Below, in pieces: positions 21,750-34,588 of a DNA stretch of 64,000 nt. Numbering within the stretch: position 1 is the stretch's first letter; every line of letters starts with the position of its first letter. This DNA is from Sipunculus nudus. Lineage: Eukaryota; Annelida; Sipuncula; Golfingiida; Sipunculidae. The stretch covers positions 11,825,241-11,889,240 of the forward strand of contig CM049318.1 in the NCBI GenBank assembly GCA_026874595.1, in the 5' to 3' direction. A model generated the notes under the pieces. That model was not told where the DNA came from. It did not search any database and saw only the letters and a program-made list of their open reading frames with translations. The translations under genes and the position numbers were made by a program.

Positions 21750-24700
21750 TGATTTAGACACTGAATTTCATTTTACAAAGACAGAAAAATATGTTTCTGT
21801 AAGTTCTACTGTTAGTGGTCCAAACTGTTATTGCATAAGACAACTATATCTGCTATATTTAAACAGTTACTATCCAGGCTTAATCCAGATATTTTTCTGC
21901 TGCTGGCAGTAAGTGGCAGGCCTAGGTCTTCTACACAAGGGTTCTGCTCTTCACCAAGAAGTGAACGTCAACTGGTCACAGATAGCAGGTACAACTAGAA
22001 TTAATGATCTTCTGGTACCTGTTATGGCAGCTTGATTTGATAACTACAAGAATGGTCAGGTCCCAGTCAACCATGAATGATAAGTTTAAAGTTAGATCAG
22101 ACTGATGTAGGTGGTATATCAGAGTATAACAGAACCTGAACCTGTATTTGTTTTATATGTGTATGTACCAGGTACAGATTGTCCAATTTATTGAGGTGTA
22201 TTGGGTGCTGTGACATAATCATCAGCTGTTATATACTGCCTGGCATCTGCTTGAACTGCGGTGACAGGGCTGTTATACTTGCTACAAGAATAACATTAAC
22301 ACATGACATAACAGCTGTTAGTCTATATCCACCACATGCTGTTGATAATGTGTGGAACTGTACAGTGAATGGTGATATATTGCTACTGGCTTCAGCCCTG
22401 GGGTCTCCATGTCAACCAGTCTCAGTTCCGATGGAGGGGGGGGGGGGGGGGCAGTTTATATATCTGTTGCACTCAGATGGTAAAGGTATAAAAGTGAACA
22501 TTATTTTACTGTATCAAGATCCCATGTTGCAGTCCACTATTGTCCTGTTATTTGATGGTTAGTGCCATTTTGACCCTCTAACATTTAAAGACCAGGGTAC
22601 TGGCAGTCAGAGTGTCCTCACATCCTTCAAAAAGTCACGTCTTTTAAGTCTCTGTGAGGATAAAAATATTTTGTCATGGCCCACAATCATGCTGTCACTT
22701 GACATAAACAAGACCAGCTTTTAAGTATACTTTCTAACAACACCTACCGTGAAAAATTCCATTTTAACTCGGCATATTGGTTAATACCTCTGTGTTTGCT
22801 GAATTTCTGACTGCATGAATACAAGCATGGCTCACAGGGGTAACTGGACTGCAGCAAACTTTGTACACAATACAGGTAAATACTCATTACCATAGAGACA
22901 GAGTTTGTTTGTGTTGTGAGTTCCCATATATTCTTTTTTTGTTAATTCATCATTTGAAGCCTTATGTTAAGATTTTGGGATGTTGACATATGAATGCAAC
23001 AAGATAAAGAACCACTGCAATCCAGCTGTATGGCTTGTGTCACAACTAAATTTAGGCTTACCATCCCAATATAAGTGCCACTGAGTCATGTACTTGTGGC
23101 TATTTGATGTTGTGCTGCAGCTGTAATCTCTTGCTGAGAAGAAAAATATTGCCACTGTTGGAGATAACCAATGTTTGTTGTCATAAGCTTAATAGGTAAA
23201 TCTTATCGCCAAGTTGTTGGTGCTGAGACAGTTGATAAATGATCATTATTGAATGGTTTTAATCATGAGAAACAATCAATACAGCATTACACAGCTGTAC
23301 CACAACCCTAATAATACAAATAACTTGGGAATTAAATATCATTACAATGGATTAACTTAGTGTATATATAAGGTTGTTAAATTGTACTTTGAATAGACTT
23401 ATTGACCTAGGTTTCTAAATATGACATATTCAGTACCATTCTAAACAATTTGATTAAGAAAACAGATCAGGAAATTACTTCTGTAAAAAGCTGATTGACT
23501 TGAATGTGCTATATTGGTTGTGACTTTACTGTACTCAAAATAAAACCCAAGGTGATTTGCAGATACCTGGCTTTGTGATTGGTTACTTTTGCTAATGTTC
23601 TTGATTAACATATCAAACAGAGTGCTTTCAAATTTATAATAATTCTGTATTGGTTCTTTAGAATGATTAGGTTTTGATAATGACATTATTGTCTAAGAAA
23701 AGCAATTTAAGGCAACAGTGACTGTATCATGTTAGTGTGTAAAATTGGACACAGGGTGCGCCACATGACCATATTGTATTGTAGTGACACCTTTTGGTGC
23801 TTACTTGAACCAAATGTATTTCCTACTGCATTAATTTAAACTTTCTCAAATAGTCTCATGGGTTTTGTGTGTATATCTTTGGCCTGTGACAGTAGTATCA
23901 CACTCCCAATATTATCGTTTATATAAAAAGTAAATATTATTGCTGATGCATCTTTAACCATATAACGGCATTGAATATGCAGGTAATAGTGAATGCAGAC
24001 TGAAGTAATATTTATGTACTGTATACATTTGAATCAGGATAGAAAATTGTTTATCTCGGTTTTATACTCAAACTATATACTGATGCTGGATAACTTATGT
24101 CATTTTGTACATAATAATACATAAAATTCATCATTGTTTGGAAATAAGTGCATTTTCTATGTTGACGCTTGTTCGTTTAGGCTTTTTATGATATAACTAT
24201 GCAGCATGATAACACATAAGTGAAATTTAAACAGGATTATTACAGTTCTGTTATAATTAAATATGAAACCGATATCGATAATTAATAAAATTTACTCTGT
24301 GAAATGAAGGATTTTTTTTAAAGAAAAAATTCTCAAGAACAGAATAATGTTAAGATTTAAAGTTGAAGAGATGAGAAGTATAATTCCAGTTCTGTTTGAG
24401 AATTCAGTGAGAGTTGAATGACAATTTTACCATGGTGTCTCAATAAAATATGCCATGCACGTTTGGTTTCTTCCTAAGCTGACTAATGAATTGCTTATAT
24501 TTTACATGGTTGTCAGAGAAGTATTCATGATAAAAGTCAGCTTGGAATGAGGCATTTTAAAAAAGAGTGTATAGTTGATGTTTAATGCATAAATATATAT
24601 TCAAGATATGTATATTAGATATTTTAATAAATTGTAATTCTTGATTTATTTTATCAAGTGCCTGATCATAATTTGTAAATTTGACCATGTTGTTTGTTAG

Positions 24701-25160
24701 TTGACATTAATGAAGTCACTTTAATATTTGTTGAGTCATTACTTGGTTGTTATAAGGGAAGGCATTATTAAGTGATATGTATCTTGGTTGATTAATATGT
24801 GATTATGTACAGCTTAAATATCATAATGGTGCAATTATTAATAGTCCATGAATATTCTATGCAGCCATTGGTGCCAGTCATTGTAATTTAAATGAGACTT
24901 AACAATTTTGATAATTTTAGAGAATATATATTGATTATATATTTGTTACATTGATCATGGGTGACAATTTTTGTAATTATACAAGCAGTTATAAACAGAT
25001 GCAATGATTTTGTAAATAAAATGCTGATGAAAGTTTTGTCATTAATGAGTGTTTCTATTCCTTTGTCCTGGGATAAATTACATTATATTCTTAGTGCTTC
25101 CTTAAAAATTTTTTTACAATTACTGTATGAATGTGCCTGGCTTGTCAAGGTTCATGTCTG
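21750..25160. other. Non-coding A+T-rich stretch
   Basis: No supported gene. The 127-codon plus-strand frame at 22179-22562 includes a run of 16 Gs read as poly-glycine, has no recognisable domain, and is of a length expected once or so by chance in a window this size. Canonical AATAAA motifs occur near 23537, 24285, 24447, 24626 and 25013. Any of these could end a very long TMEM98 3' untranslated region, but nothing selects one. Confidence 0.55.
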
Positions 25161-25164
25161 ACCA

Positions 25165-26620
25165 CTGAGATTTAGTTACCTCCATCAAGTGGAGGTAAGT
25201 TTTTTGCCGTCTTTTGTTTGTCGTCTGTCTGTTAGCAACATTACTAAAATAATTATTAACATAAATTAATCAAATTTTAAGGATAGCTCGGCATTGGTAC
25301 AAGGAACAATTGAATAAATTTCAGGGATCACAATTGGGATCAAGGAATATTTTTAAAGGTAAAATTCATTTCTTAAAATGTCATAAAGGAGTAATTAGCT
25401 GCCTTGTTTACTGATCTCATGCCAGTATCCATTATACTGTCAGAAACAAAAGAAAGTTGCAAAACCTCTTGATGAGTATGATAACAATTTCGAAACCATC
25501 ACAGCATGGTTAAATAAGTCTATATGACAGTGATTTAGTCCAGGCTACCACCATCAGAGTCCATTGAGACTTCAAGTCGACTTTCTTTGATTCTGAGCCA
25601 TTTGGAACCCAAGACTGGGTCTGAGTCCAATACAAATCTCCTTAAAAAAAGATATCTTAAATGAAAATTTGAGATTATTATGTGTATTTTAGGAAAATTT
25701 GCATATGATTTTTAGGGAACCTGTGAGCTTGTGCAATGGTGTGGCATTGTCCGTCATCTGTACTTTATCCCATGCTGTCTCAAAATCAGCAGGAGGTATC
25801 ATCACCAAATTTTATGCAAAAAATTAGTCTTCTAAAAAACTCTATCGGATTTTACTTATTTATTTGCTGTCTGCATTTACTTTGATTATAGAGGAAAAAA
25901 ATTATTAATCTTCTTCTCGGAAACTGTCCAGCCAAAGTGTTCAATATTTCACAGGGAATAATCTCTGAAACAATCTCTTTTAAGTTTGTTTGGATGGTTC
26001 CAGTTTGGTGAATTTTGGCCAAGTTACAGGAAAGGATACTTAAATTACAATATAAGAAAAGGCTGGACCTATCTTCACCAAATTTTATGAAATGTTGGTC
26101 ACATAACTGGTATATGAATTTGAGGTATAGGTGGCACCACCTGCATCAACCTTTTTTTGTACGAGGGTTATTAGTACATTAACCCATAATTTCTCAGGAA
26201 TACCAGGAGCTAGCATCCCCAAAATTTATGCAAAATCTGTCACATATCAAATATTGTGGGATTGAGCATTTTTGGCACCACCTTCATTAACTTAAAAAAA
26301 ATCTAAAAACCTTTGAAAATCTTCTCTGAAATTGTTCAGCCAAATGGTTCAATATATGATATATATAAGAAATGATCCCAGGGATAGGCTCTCTCCATTT
26401 TGTTCAAATAGTTTGGGTTTGATGAATTTTGGTGCAGTTACAGGAATTTGAACTTAGTCATTTGGCCATTCAAGCATCCTGACATAACAATCTCAGAATC
26501 AACAGGAGCTAGCATCACCAAGTATTGTATAAATGTTGGTCACATGACTCATATTTGAATTGTTGTGGCGCCACCTACATCAGCCTGTTTCTTTACAGAC
26601 AAAAAAACTCACAATTTTAG
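25165..26620 (+). repeat. Old dispersed repeat with hairpin start and GGTGGCNCCACC motifs
   Basis: It begins with the hairpin GTTACCTCCatcaagtGGAGGTAA, followed by TTTGTTTGTCGTCTGTCTGTTAGCAACATTAC, a wording common in marine invertebrate repeats. It continues with degenerate repeats (CATCACCAAATTTTATG, GGTGGCACCACCTGCATCA near 26110, GTGGCGCCACCTACATCA near 26565). The right edge is unclear. It encodes nothing recognisable. Confidence 0.5.
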
Positions 26621-27045
26621 CCTCTTTCAGTTTAAAAATGGTTTATGATGAAACTGTCAAGCATAATCATTTAAATTTTCACAAGAATTATATTCTTTCA
26701 ATTGTATAAGAATAGATTTGCTTCATTTATTTTTGGTAGGGTCATAGAAAGCTGCATGAAATTGGTCTTGTGGCCATTAAAAAGCCTATTTCCAACTAAG
26801 GTCTGCAATAGTCTTCTTTTGCAAAACTGTTGTTTCACCTGCTGTTACATTGAAAAAAAAATGACTCTTAGAAGGCCTTTGTTCAAGTTTACTTAAATGA
26901 TTGTTGGCAGAATTAATGGACCTTTAACAATGAAAGTACTACATCTTTTATCATTCTAAACGTTTTGATAAAACAATCTCATGGATATGTCAGCTTGAAA
27001 AAAGAGCATAGTAGCCAGAGTCTATCAGAATGTGTTAACAGATAT

Positions 27046-27185
27046 ACCAACAGGCAAAGATTGTCTGTATCTATTAATAGCTTGGCAGACAGCCAACTAT
27101 TTCAGATTTGGCAACAGGCCAAAGGTCAGTCTGGATCTATTTATAGCTTTGGCAGACCTCCAACTGTATCAGAGTATGGAACAGG
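27046..27185 (+). repeat. Imperfect 66-bp tandem duplication
   Basis: Two adjacent units start with CAACAGGCAAAG / CAACAGGCCAAAG and share TCTATTAATAGCTTGGCAGAC / TCTATTTATAGCTTTGGCAGAC and CCAACT-TTCAGA. A weaker GGTCAAGAGTTCATTCA repeat follows to about 27270. The small open frames over it are not credited as genes. Confidence 0.6.
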
Positions 27186-27399
27186 TCAAGAGTTCATTCA
27201 GTGCATCTAGGTACAGGTCAAGAATTCATTCAAAGCAGCAAGTATCAAGTCAGGAGTTCAATCAGCGCAGTAGCTGCAGAGCAATTCGTTCCACTTCACT
27301 CAGGGCAACTGCCTTCCTCACGTAAGCCTGGTCAGCCCAGTGCACCTATCTCAAGAGAAGTTTGATATATTGGCATGATATTTTGACCTATCCATTCAT

Positions 27400-27720
27400 C
27401 TTTGACAGGGTTCTTGTCCACAAGACTGGTGGAGCCACCTACAATGACTTGCACATTGTATTTGCCTGCTTTTTTCTCAGTAGGGATTTGAAATATCAGC
27501 CTGAAAAATTGCCTTTTAATACTTATTGGATAGCTTTGTTGTATACAAGACTGGTGGCACCACCTAATAAAATTTTGGCCTGCTTATTTCCTGGGGGGGG
27601 GGGGGGGTGATATATCAGCCTGAAATAGGGCATATGTGTACATCTTGGATATTGTATACAAGACTGATGGTGCCACCAACAATCATTTTTGTGTTTTGTG
27701 CACCCATGCCAGCATTTAAG
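27400..27720 (+). repeat. Fragments of the GGTGGCNCCACC repeat family
   Basis: Three spaced copies of the motif (GGTGGAGCCACC near 27429, GGTGGCACCACC near 27554, GATGGTGCCACC near 27666), each with TACAAGACTG or ACAAGACTG just upstream, show a degenerate repeat of about 110-125 bp. A 15-G run lies at 27593-27607. Confidence 0.55.
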
Positions 27721-27799
27721 CAGTGTTTTTGTAATTGGTTCTTGTACAAAATTTGTAGTACTTGCATTGTTCATTTACATGTTTCACATATACTTGAAA

Positions 27800-30700
27800 A
27801 GTAATGGTCCAGCATTGAAGTATTATACCTGGTGTTTAAACCTTTGAACAGGTTTGCATTTAACCTCTAGGCCTTGTTACTTAAATGTTTAATTACATTT
27901 AGCTCACAATACAGAGCTAATCCTTGGCATATAAATATAGTCTTTTTATAGTGTTCTTTTATTATTTGGCACATGTATAAAAGTTTATAGTAAATAAGTT
28001 TTTGTTTTCACCAAATTCATGGATGGACTCATTTCTCAAGTCCTAACCTCTTGTCACAGGTCTGAGTCCAGGGCCCCAGAGTCCAAGTTTGAGTCTGTCA
28101 AAATATGTACTTGAGTCCCATCTGGTCTCTGGTCCTACATCACAGATATATGATCAATAATCTGTTGATTTGTACCAGTAGAAAGGTATGGTATTGTGAA
28201 ATTAAAAAAGTGTCTGTGTTGTCACATTTAGAAAAGGTTATAAATAGAACAGGTGCACTGAATTTTATTAATCAATAATTTATCATTTGTCGCTTTTGTC
28301 TAACAATCATTGAACATGATTTGCTAACCCATTCTTAACACCAGCCCAGTCTACACCAATTTCTCAGTCAATGTTCTGTTCACATGATTTGGGCCCCATG
28401 GTTTAGTTTACAGTTATATGGGTGCCTGATCTGATCTAATCACCAGGAATTTCAGGAAACCTGTACCATCAGGATGCAAAAAATATGCAACTACTGAGGA
28501 TTATTTTAAAATGGTGTTGGGTTCTGTACAACTTAAAATCCTGGGAGAAATTAGATCATTCATCTTACTACATCTCTCTGGGATGAATTTCAGCAAAATC
28601 TGTACAGGATGTGGCTTACACCGTGACATATGCTCCAAGCAGACAGTGTCACACACTGGGCATACTCTGACTCGCAACAGAATGAGTCTGCTGTGCAGGG
28701 ACTGTTGGAGTCAAAATCTGACACCTGCAATGCAAGAGGGCTTCTAAATACACCAAGGACATATGTATATAAATGTAGTGAAGAGGACAATAAAGTAAGT
28801 ATAAATTAAATAAGAATCATTTCAAGGCAAATTCCATAAACATGGGTGTTTTTTGGTAAGGATGTAACAGAATAAGTAATATTTTGTAAGCATGCGCATA
28901 CAAAATGTTAGACAGAAGGTGTTTCCTTGAAATGTAACAAATTTTCATTTTGAAAGTTGAGACAATTAGTCTGAGCCATTCCACAGTGCCCAAACAGAAA
29001 TATGAAATGTTTTGATGAGAATCTGAAAGGACATCTGGCAGTAGTTCAGTGATCTGACATTTGTTATCTGCTCTGCCAACAGAGGGAAGCATGTCATTCA
29101 CATCTTTATGGTTTTTGCTGGCCACTTCTGCAGGTGTGGGCAGTGATATGTAAGCATCAACTGGAGCACAAACTGTAAGGGTTTGGCTGTTTGTCACATG
29201 GCAGGGATTGATTTACAAAACGGTCATGTTCTTCGTGATTTGGGTTTTTTAAACAGGAAACATAAGACAAGTTTGAGAAGATCACATTTTATTCTGCATT
29301 TTACTGATTCAGTAATAGGCAATACTTTTGTAACATTCTCTGTGCATCTCTCCACCACCACCCATGTGACTGTACAAACTTTTAAAAATAATTTCTGTCC
29401 GACCTATCTGCTGACCTGTTAATCTCCAGGTCATTTTCATCATATGCAGAACAGCACACAAAGGAAACTTCTTAGCATCTGGACCTGTTTTAGAGTCCTT
29501 CATTATTATCAGTTAAAATCTAAAATAAATTCTGTGGAATCAAAGTTATTAGTGTTCTTTCTTTATAGTGGAATTTGTTGGAAACAAATTCTGAGGAATT
29601 TTCACTTCAATTGACAACCAAAAGGTCTAATGCAAAATTTTATGAACAAGTGACTTGCTGTGTTTAACATGAAGCACAGTGATTTACATTGTAAAACAAA
29701 ATTACTTCATAATGATACTTACTGAAACTCTACAACAATTTATTCTATTTACTTTTAAATTAATACAAATTAGTGGATAATCCTTGGACTCTTATAGAAT
29801 AAAATAAGGACATCCAGTCTGTTTAAAAGCACACTTTTACCTGAAATCTGACTTTGTGGATAGTTTCTGCTTTCTGCTAGTCTGAATTGTAGAGGAATAA
29901 CTAGTAAACCTGCAATTACAACTTATGTAGATAAATCCATAACATTTTCAGCTCAAGAATATATCTTGATCCACAGTGTATTTAAAGTGTTCATAACCAA
30001 GTGAGTCTTTCTCAAACCCCTGTATTTGTGATCAACCCATGAATGTCTGTGTGGCAACTGCTGCCACCTTTATGAAGATACATATATAAATACAACAACT
30101 TCAAAGATGTAAAGCAACAAGCACTTATGGCCTGACTTTGCCAGCAAATACTTGCAAACTTATATTAGCTAAACATGTTGTCATTTAAACACTGTGGGAG
30201 CATTGAAATTAATGTATGAACAGGCAATTTTAGACTTGGCCCATTTACATAAATATGTTGTAATAGATTGGTTCCAAGACATTTAATATAAAACATCCTC
30301 TATATATATTGTGATTCACTTAAATTAATTGAACTTCTCTACATGGTCTTGTATAAATAGACTGGTTCCTTCAAATCACTTTCAGTTTAAGGGTGAGAAC
30401 AAGTCCATTTTTTCATACATTTCTTGCCTTGTTAAGCAGGTGCACCTGGCGCCATCTATCTACACTTCCTTTGCAGATCTGAAGCATACATTCATTTAAA
30501 TAATCACAAGCATTGAAATGATAAATAGCAAAAGTTCAGATAACCTCCGAGGTTAATTATTCACCAGAAACGTGCATCATCGCCCTGGCAGTCAATATGG
30601 CTGCACTTCCTGTGACTCAGCATTAATTCCCAGGATGTACTACAGGGGGCTGACAGTTAATTTCCTGAAAACCATGAGCTGTTACAGTCCGGTGACGGAG

Positions 30701-33700
30701 ACAGATGGCCTGCTTATCATCAGAGTAGTCTGGGGAGCGTGGAACTAAAAAGTTTAGGACAAAAAGTCCTCTATATTGTTTGTCTGCAACTCCAGAACTT
30801 CCTTAAAGGCATTTATTGTTTTCAACTTTAATTTATTAGTTTATGCATTTATCTTTTTCTGATTATTATACAAAACATTCTCTAATGGAGTACACATTCA
30901 ATATTAGCATTTCTCTCAGAAAAACTCAGATGATAAAATATCTTCTACGACTCCAAATTTTAGGATTTTCAAGTTTATCCCAAGTTTTATTCATATATGC
31001 AGTGGCTTTAAATTAGAAAACACAACAATCATATATTTTCCCTTTTTTTGCAATGTTGACATTAAAATGAACAGCCACAAAGCAAAAAAGCAGGACACTT
31101 CAGTATGACATCAAGATGCATTTAGTGAAACCTAAAATACCTAACCATGCATGTGTTGTGCAACATTTATTTCAGCCTTGTAGTTTTTGTTTTTAAATTT
31201 AAGCAATTTCCAGTATTCTTAAGGGTCCACACATTTGTCTCTGGTAGCAGTTCTGGATTTATGCTCCTCTGCCTATAGAAAACTCAGAGTCCTTTAGAAT
31301 CAATAACACCATCCTTTGTCAGATAGTTACACATTTGTTCTCATCAGTCAAGGTTAGGCACCATTCCTGGTATCATTCTCTCCTTTAGAAATGAACAATT
31401 ATGTTACATAATTTTTATATTATGGACAGGTCATTACAATTTATCAGACCACTTACAGAACAAGTGACAGTTACATTAATTTCAGACTGTTTCATCAGAT
31501 ATCCAAATATACAGCTTTTTGTATTCAAGTAACCTAAAAAAGCTACTCTGCCTAAGTTTTGGTATACAGCTAGCATTTTGTACTTACCGGTACATATTTT
31601 TACTACCATAATTGGAATTATACAAATTCTTAGGCAACATAAGAAGGGTTGGCTAGTGCTGCCATCTACTGGTAATACTAAGCTCCAACAGAAATACAAG
31701 TGCCAGTTGTAGGATTGAAGAAACAGTGATACCAGAGAGTTTCTTTAACTTTACAAAATTAAACAAGCAAACAGATGTGATCATAGAAAAATAATGTTTT
31801 TTTTTACATTGGTAGTTGGTCACATGTTTTATTATTTTATAATTGTCACTTATTCTCCATTTCATTATCTGTGGGCATTTATTCTTAAGTCCTCTATAAT
31901 CTAAGGTCTGCCATCTGAATTAACACTCAAAATAACTTTAATTGTTTAAGGATCAAGGACATTCAACGACGCAAAGCTGTGTGAGCAAAACAAAAGACAG
32001 GCCATAATGAACATACTGTCATTTGGAATTGATGTGTCCTTGCGGCAGCCTTGATCAGAGATCACATGACTATTAGAGGCATCAGCAGACCTCCGACAAT
32101 TAGTGGTCCTCAGAGCAGTGGTAAATAACCGACAAGGTTTTATTGAATAATGACGAAGCAATCCCAGCTCCTGTTGTGTTGTCCCACAGTGCTGTAAAGT
32201 ACTAGTCTATACAGGGCTTGGTGTAATTCTCCGTGTAAAAATAAATTCCAGAACACCCTGCATTGGAACTATCTAATCTTGTCTAGTGACATGTGGGAAC
32301 CTATAGAAATCTCGAGGACAGTTTTATTATTCATAAAATGACATCATTACTCATGTCAGATGGTCTCCCAGTAAGTGGATTCCTTTTCTTATATACTACC
32401 AGTACCCATCCTGTTCTCAGCCCTGTGTGTTTTTTTGTAAAAATTTATACCCCCAAAACATTTGAAGCCTTAGATATTTCCGGAAGCCAAGATGCAGATT
32501 CATTCATTATTAAAGTGCACCCTCCTACGGTATGTACCTAAGAAAATGTCCTAATACTTTATTACCACAAGTCACCAACTATTGGTTATTAAATACCAAA
32601 TAATTGGATCACTAATAATTATAGAATAAACAATTATTCTATATCAAATATCTGAATCATCTGCTTCTATGAAAAAAAAGTTTATGGTCGACAGCATTTT
32701 CCCATAGTCTGCCTCTGATTATGATGGGAATTGTTTGGTGAAAGGAGTTCATTTCAAACATTCTTTTATCAAGAATTTAAAAGCTTCATCCAGGTCTTAG
32801 TGATACTTTACTATGAACAAACAGTTTGTTTACTACAACATTATAGACCTTCACTGTACTTCTATGGTCATTTTCTCTAATGTTTTACAGTTCCTTTACA
32901 AAGGACTAAACCATTTATTGTGCTTTCATGTACTGTTGTCACAGCAACAGTATACATGGTGATTGATATATATAACAGTACTACTGGATGGTAATTTCTA
33001 ACTTCAGTGAATTTGGATAAAGGAAGTAGAAAATACCATCAAAAGCTTTGCTGAAGTCCTTGTTAACACTCTCAAAACCTTGGATGAATTTCTCAAGTTT
33101 TAGGACATTATATTAATTTTCTATACATTTTTTCATTGTCATCATTGATTAAATATTCATTCTTTCGCTTTCAACAAATGAAGAGAAGTATAGAAGACAT
33201 TTATTCAAAGATTTGGTGTAAATGATTTTTTTAATGCTACTATATGCTGCTCACTTAAACATACTCCCCAGCTTCATCAGTCTCTTTAATTTGGTGTAGA
33301 ATCTGGAATATGCTGAACCATAAAAGACATTGTGATTGGCTCAATATCTGTTATGGTTTCATGATCCTCATATTTGAATAATATGAATGATCAAATATAT
33401 CATTATATAATTATTATAATTATTTTTAATTATCTTTGAAAATTATGATTTTATAGTCACTCCCATTGCAACTGACACAGTCAAAATATCTTTTATGTAT
33501 GTATATATATATATATGGTTTCAACATTTATCAATAAGTTTCTCTTCCATAGTAAAGGTACAATGATCCATCAGTGATACTGAGCATTATTCTATCTAAA
33601 TGGCTTCTACTGGCTGATTTGAATAATTTGCATATCACATGATCCATCACATGTCATCAGTGGTGGTCTATGCATGGTAATGTTTCATATTATCATATAG

Positions 33701-33900
33701 CTGTGACAATGTGGACATTAGGATTGAATATCTGTTACAATATGGACAGCAGGATAAGAAATAAAGTGAACAATCACCAGACAGGCAGAAACCAAAAGTG
33801 ACCGATCATCAATGATAGCGAGATCACCGCTGATGGGTAAAACTAGAAATTACCAATTATCACTAAAACCAACCGATCATTATTTAGAGGCAGAGACAAT
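27800..33900. other. Non-coding stretch with no supported gene
   Basis: I see no domain-bearing frame. The 126-codon minus-strand frame at 28817-29197 and shorter plus-strand frames near 28511-28796 have no splice or domain support. A GC-elevated block at 30540-30735 stands out and is listed as a finding. The rest is A+T-rich unique sequence with short simple repeats. Confidence 0.5.
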
Positions 33901-34588
33901 ATCACTGATCATAATGTAAAGAAAACAAAAGTAAACAATAGTGCCTGGCTACTGGCATAATTTGATATGCCTGTCATATGCTAACTGACCCTTTTGACAC
34001 TGCCATCCTAAGCAGAGCTTTCCCTCTCTGACCACAAGTGCATCAGGGTGAGCCCAACTACCAGCATATCTTAGGTGTGATATGCCTTTGATTAATTCAT
34101 TCAAATGACTGACTGAGTCACTGGTTTAAGCTGTGAATAAATCCCTTTGAAATTATGTGAAATTAATCATGTCTGTGCAAGCCACAAGTCTGCCACACCC
34201 CTGTATGAGTACAAACCAGTCTATTTGTTTAAGTCATCATGAATGACCCTTAGTGGAGGAATGACTTGTCTTTCTGTAATCTGAGCTTATACCACTCATT
34301 TTTCCCAGAATGCATCACTTAACCCAATGTCACATCTGTCTGGTTATTGAGCGTTCTGACCGTCATCCCACCAGATCCTTGTCCAGTTGTGGCTTAACTT
34401 GAGCTGACTCTGAACTCTCTTACTCTGATCACATTAGTGTGATCACCCTGCCTTCACCTCCTACTGTTAAGTCTGTGTCTTTCATTACAAATATACAATT
34501 CACGGCAGCCCCATCATGGAGTACCGTCCCGACAGAGGGACGATGTCTGCCCTGAGCATCGTAAGCATGCGTTCCCTGAGACCGAACC

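Noticed and set aside
22179-22562. 127-codon plus-strand open frame
   Set aside because: It has no domain, includes poly-glycine from a 16-G run, and lacks splice or codon support. At this composition one or so frame of this length is expected by chance on six frames of 64 kb.
28631-28796. Plus-strand frame ending at a GTAAGT-like donor
   Set aside because: A 57-codon frame with a usable donor but a poor acceptor, no domain and no neighbouring exon.
28817-29197. 126-codon minus-strand open frame
   Set aside because: The N-terminal part looks mixed, but the second half is Leu/Ile/Tyr-rich A+T read-through. No domain was recognised and the length is within chance expectation.
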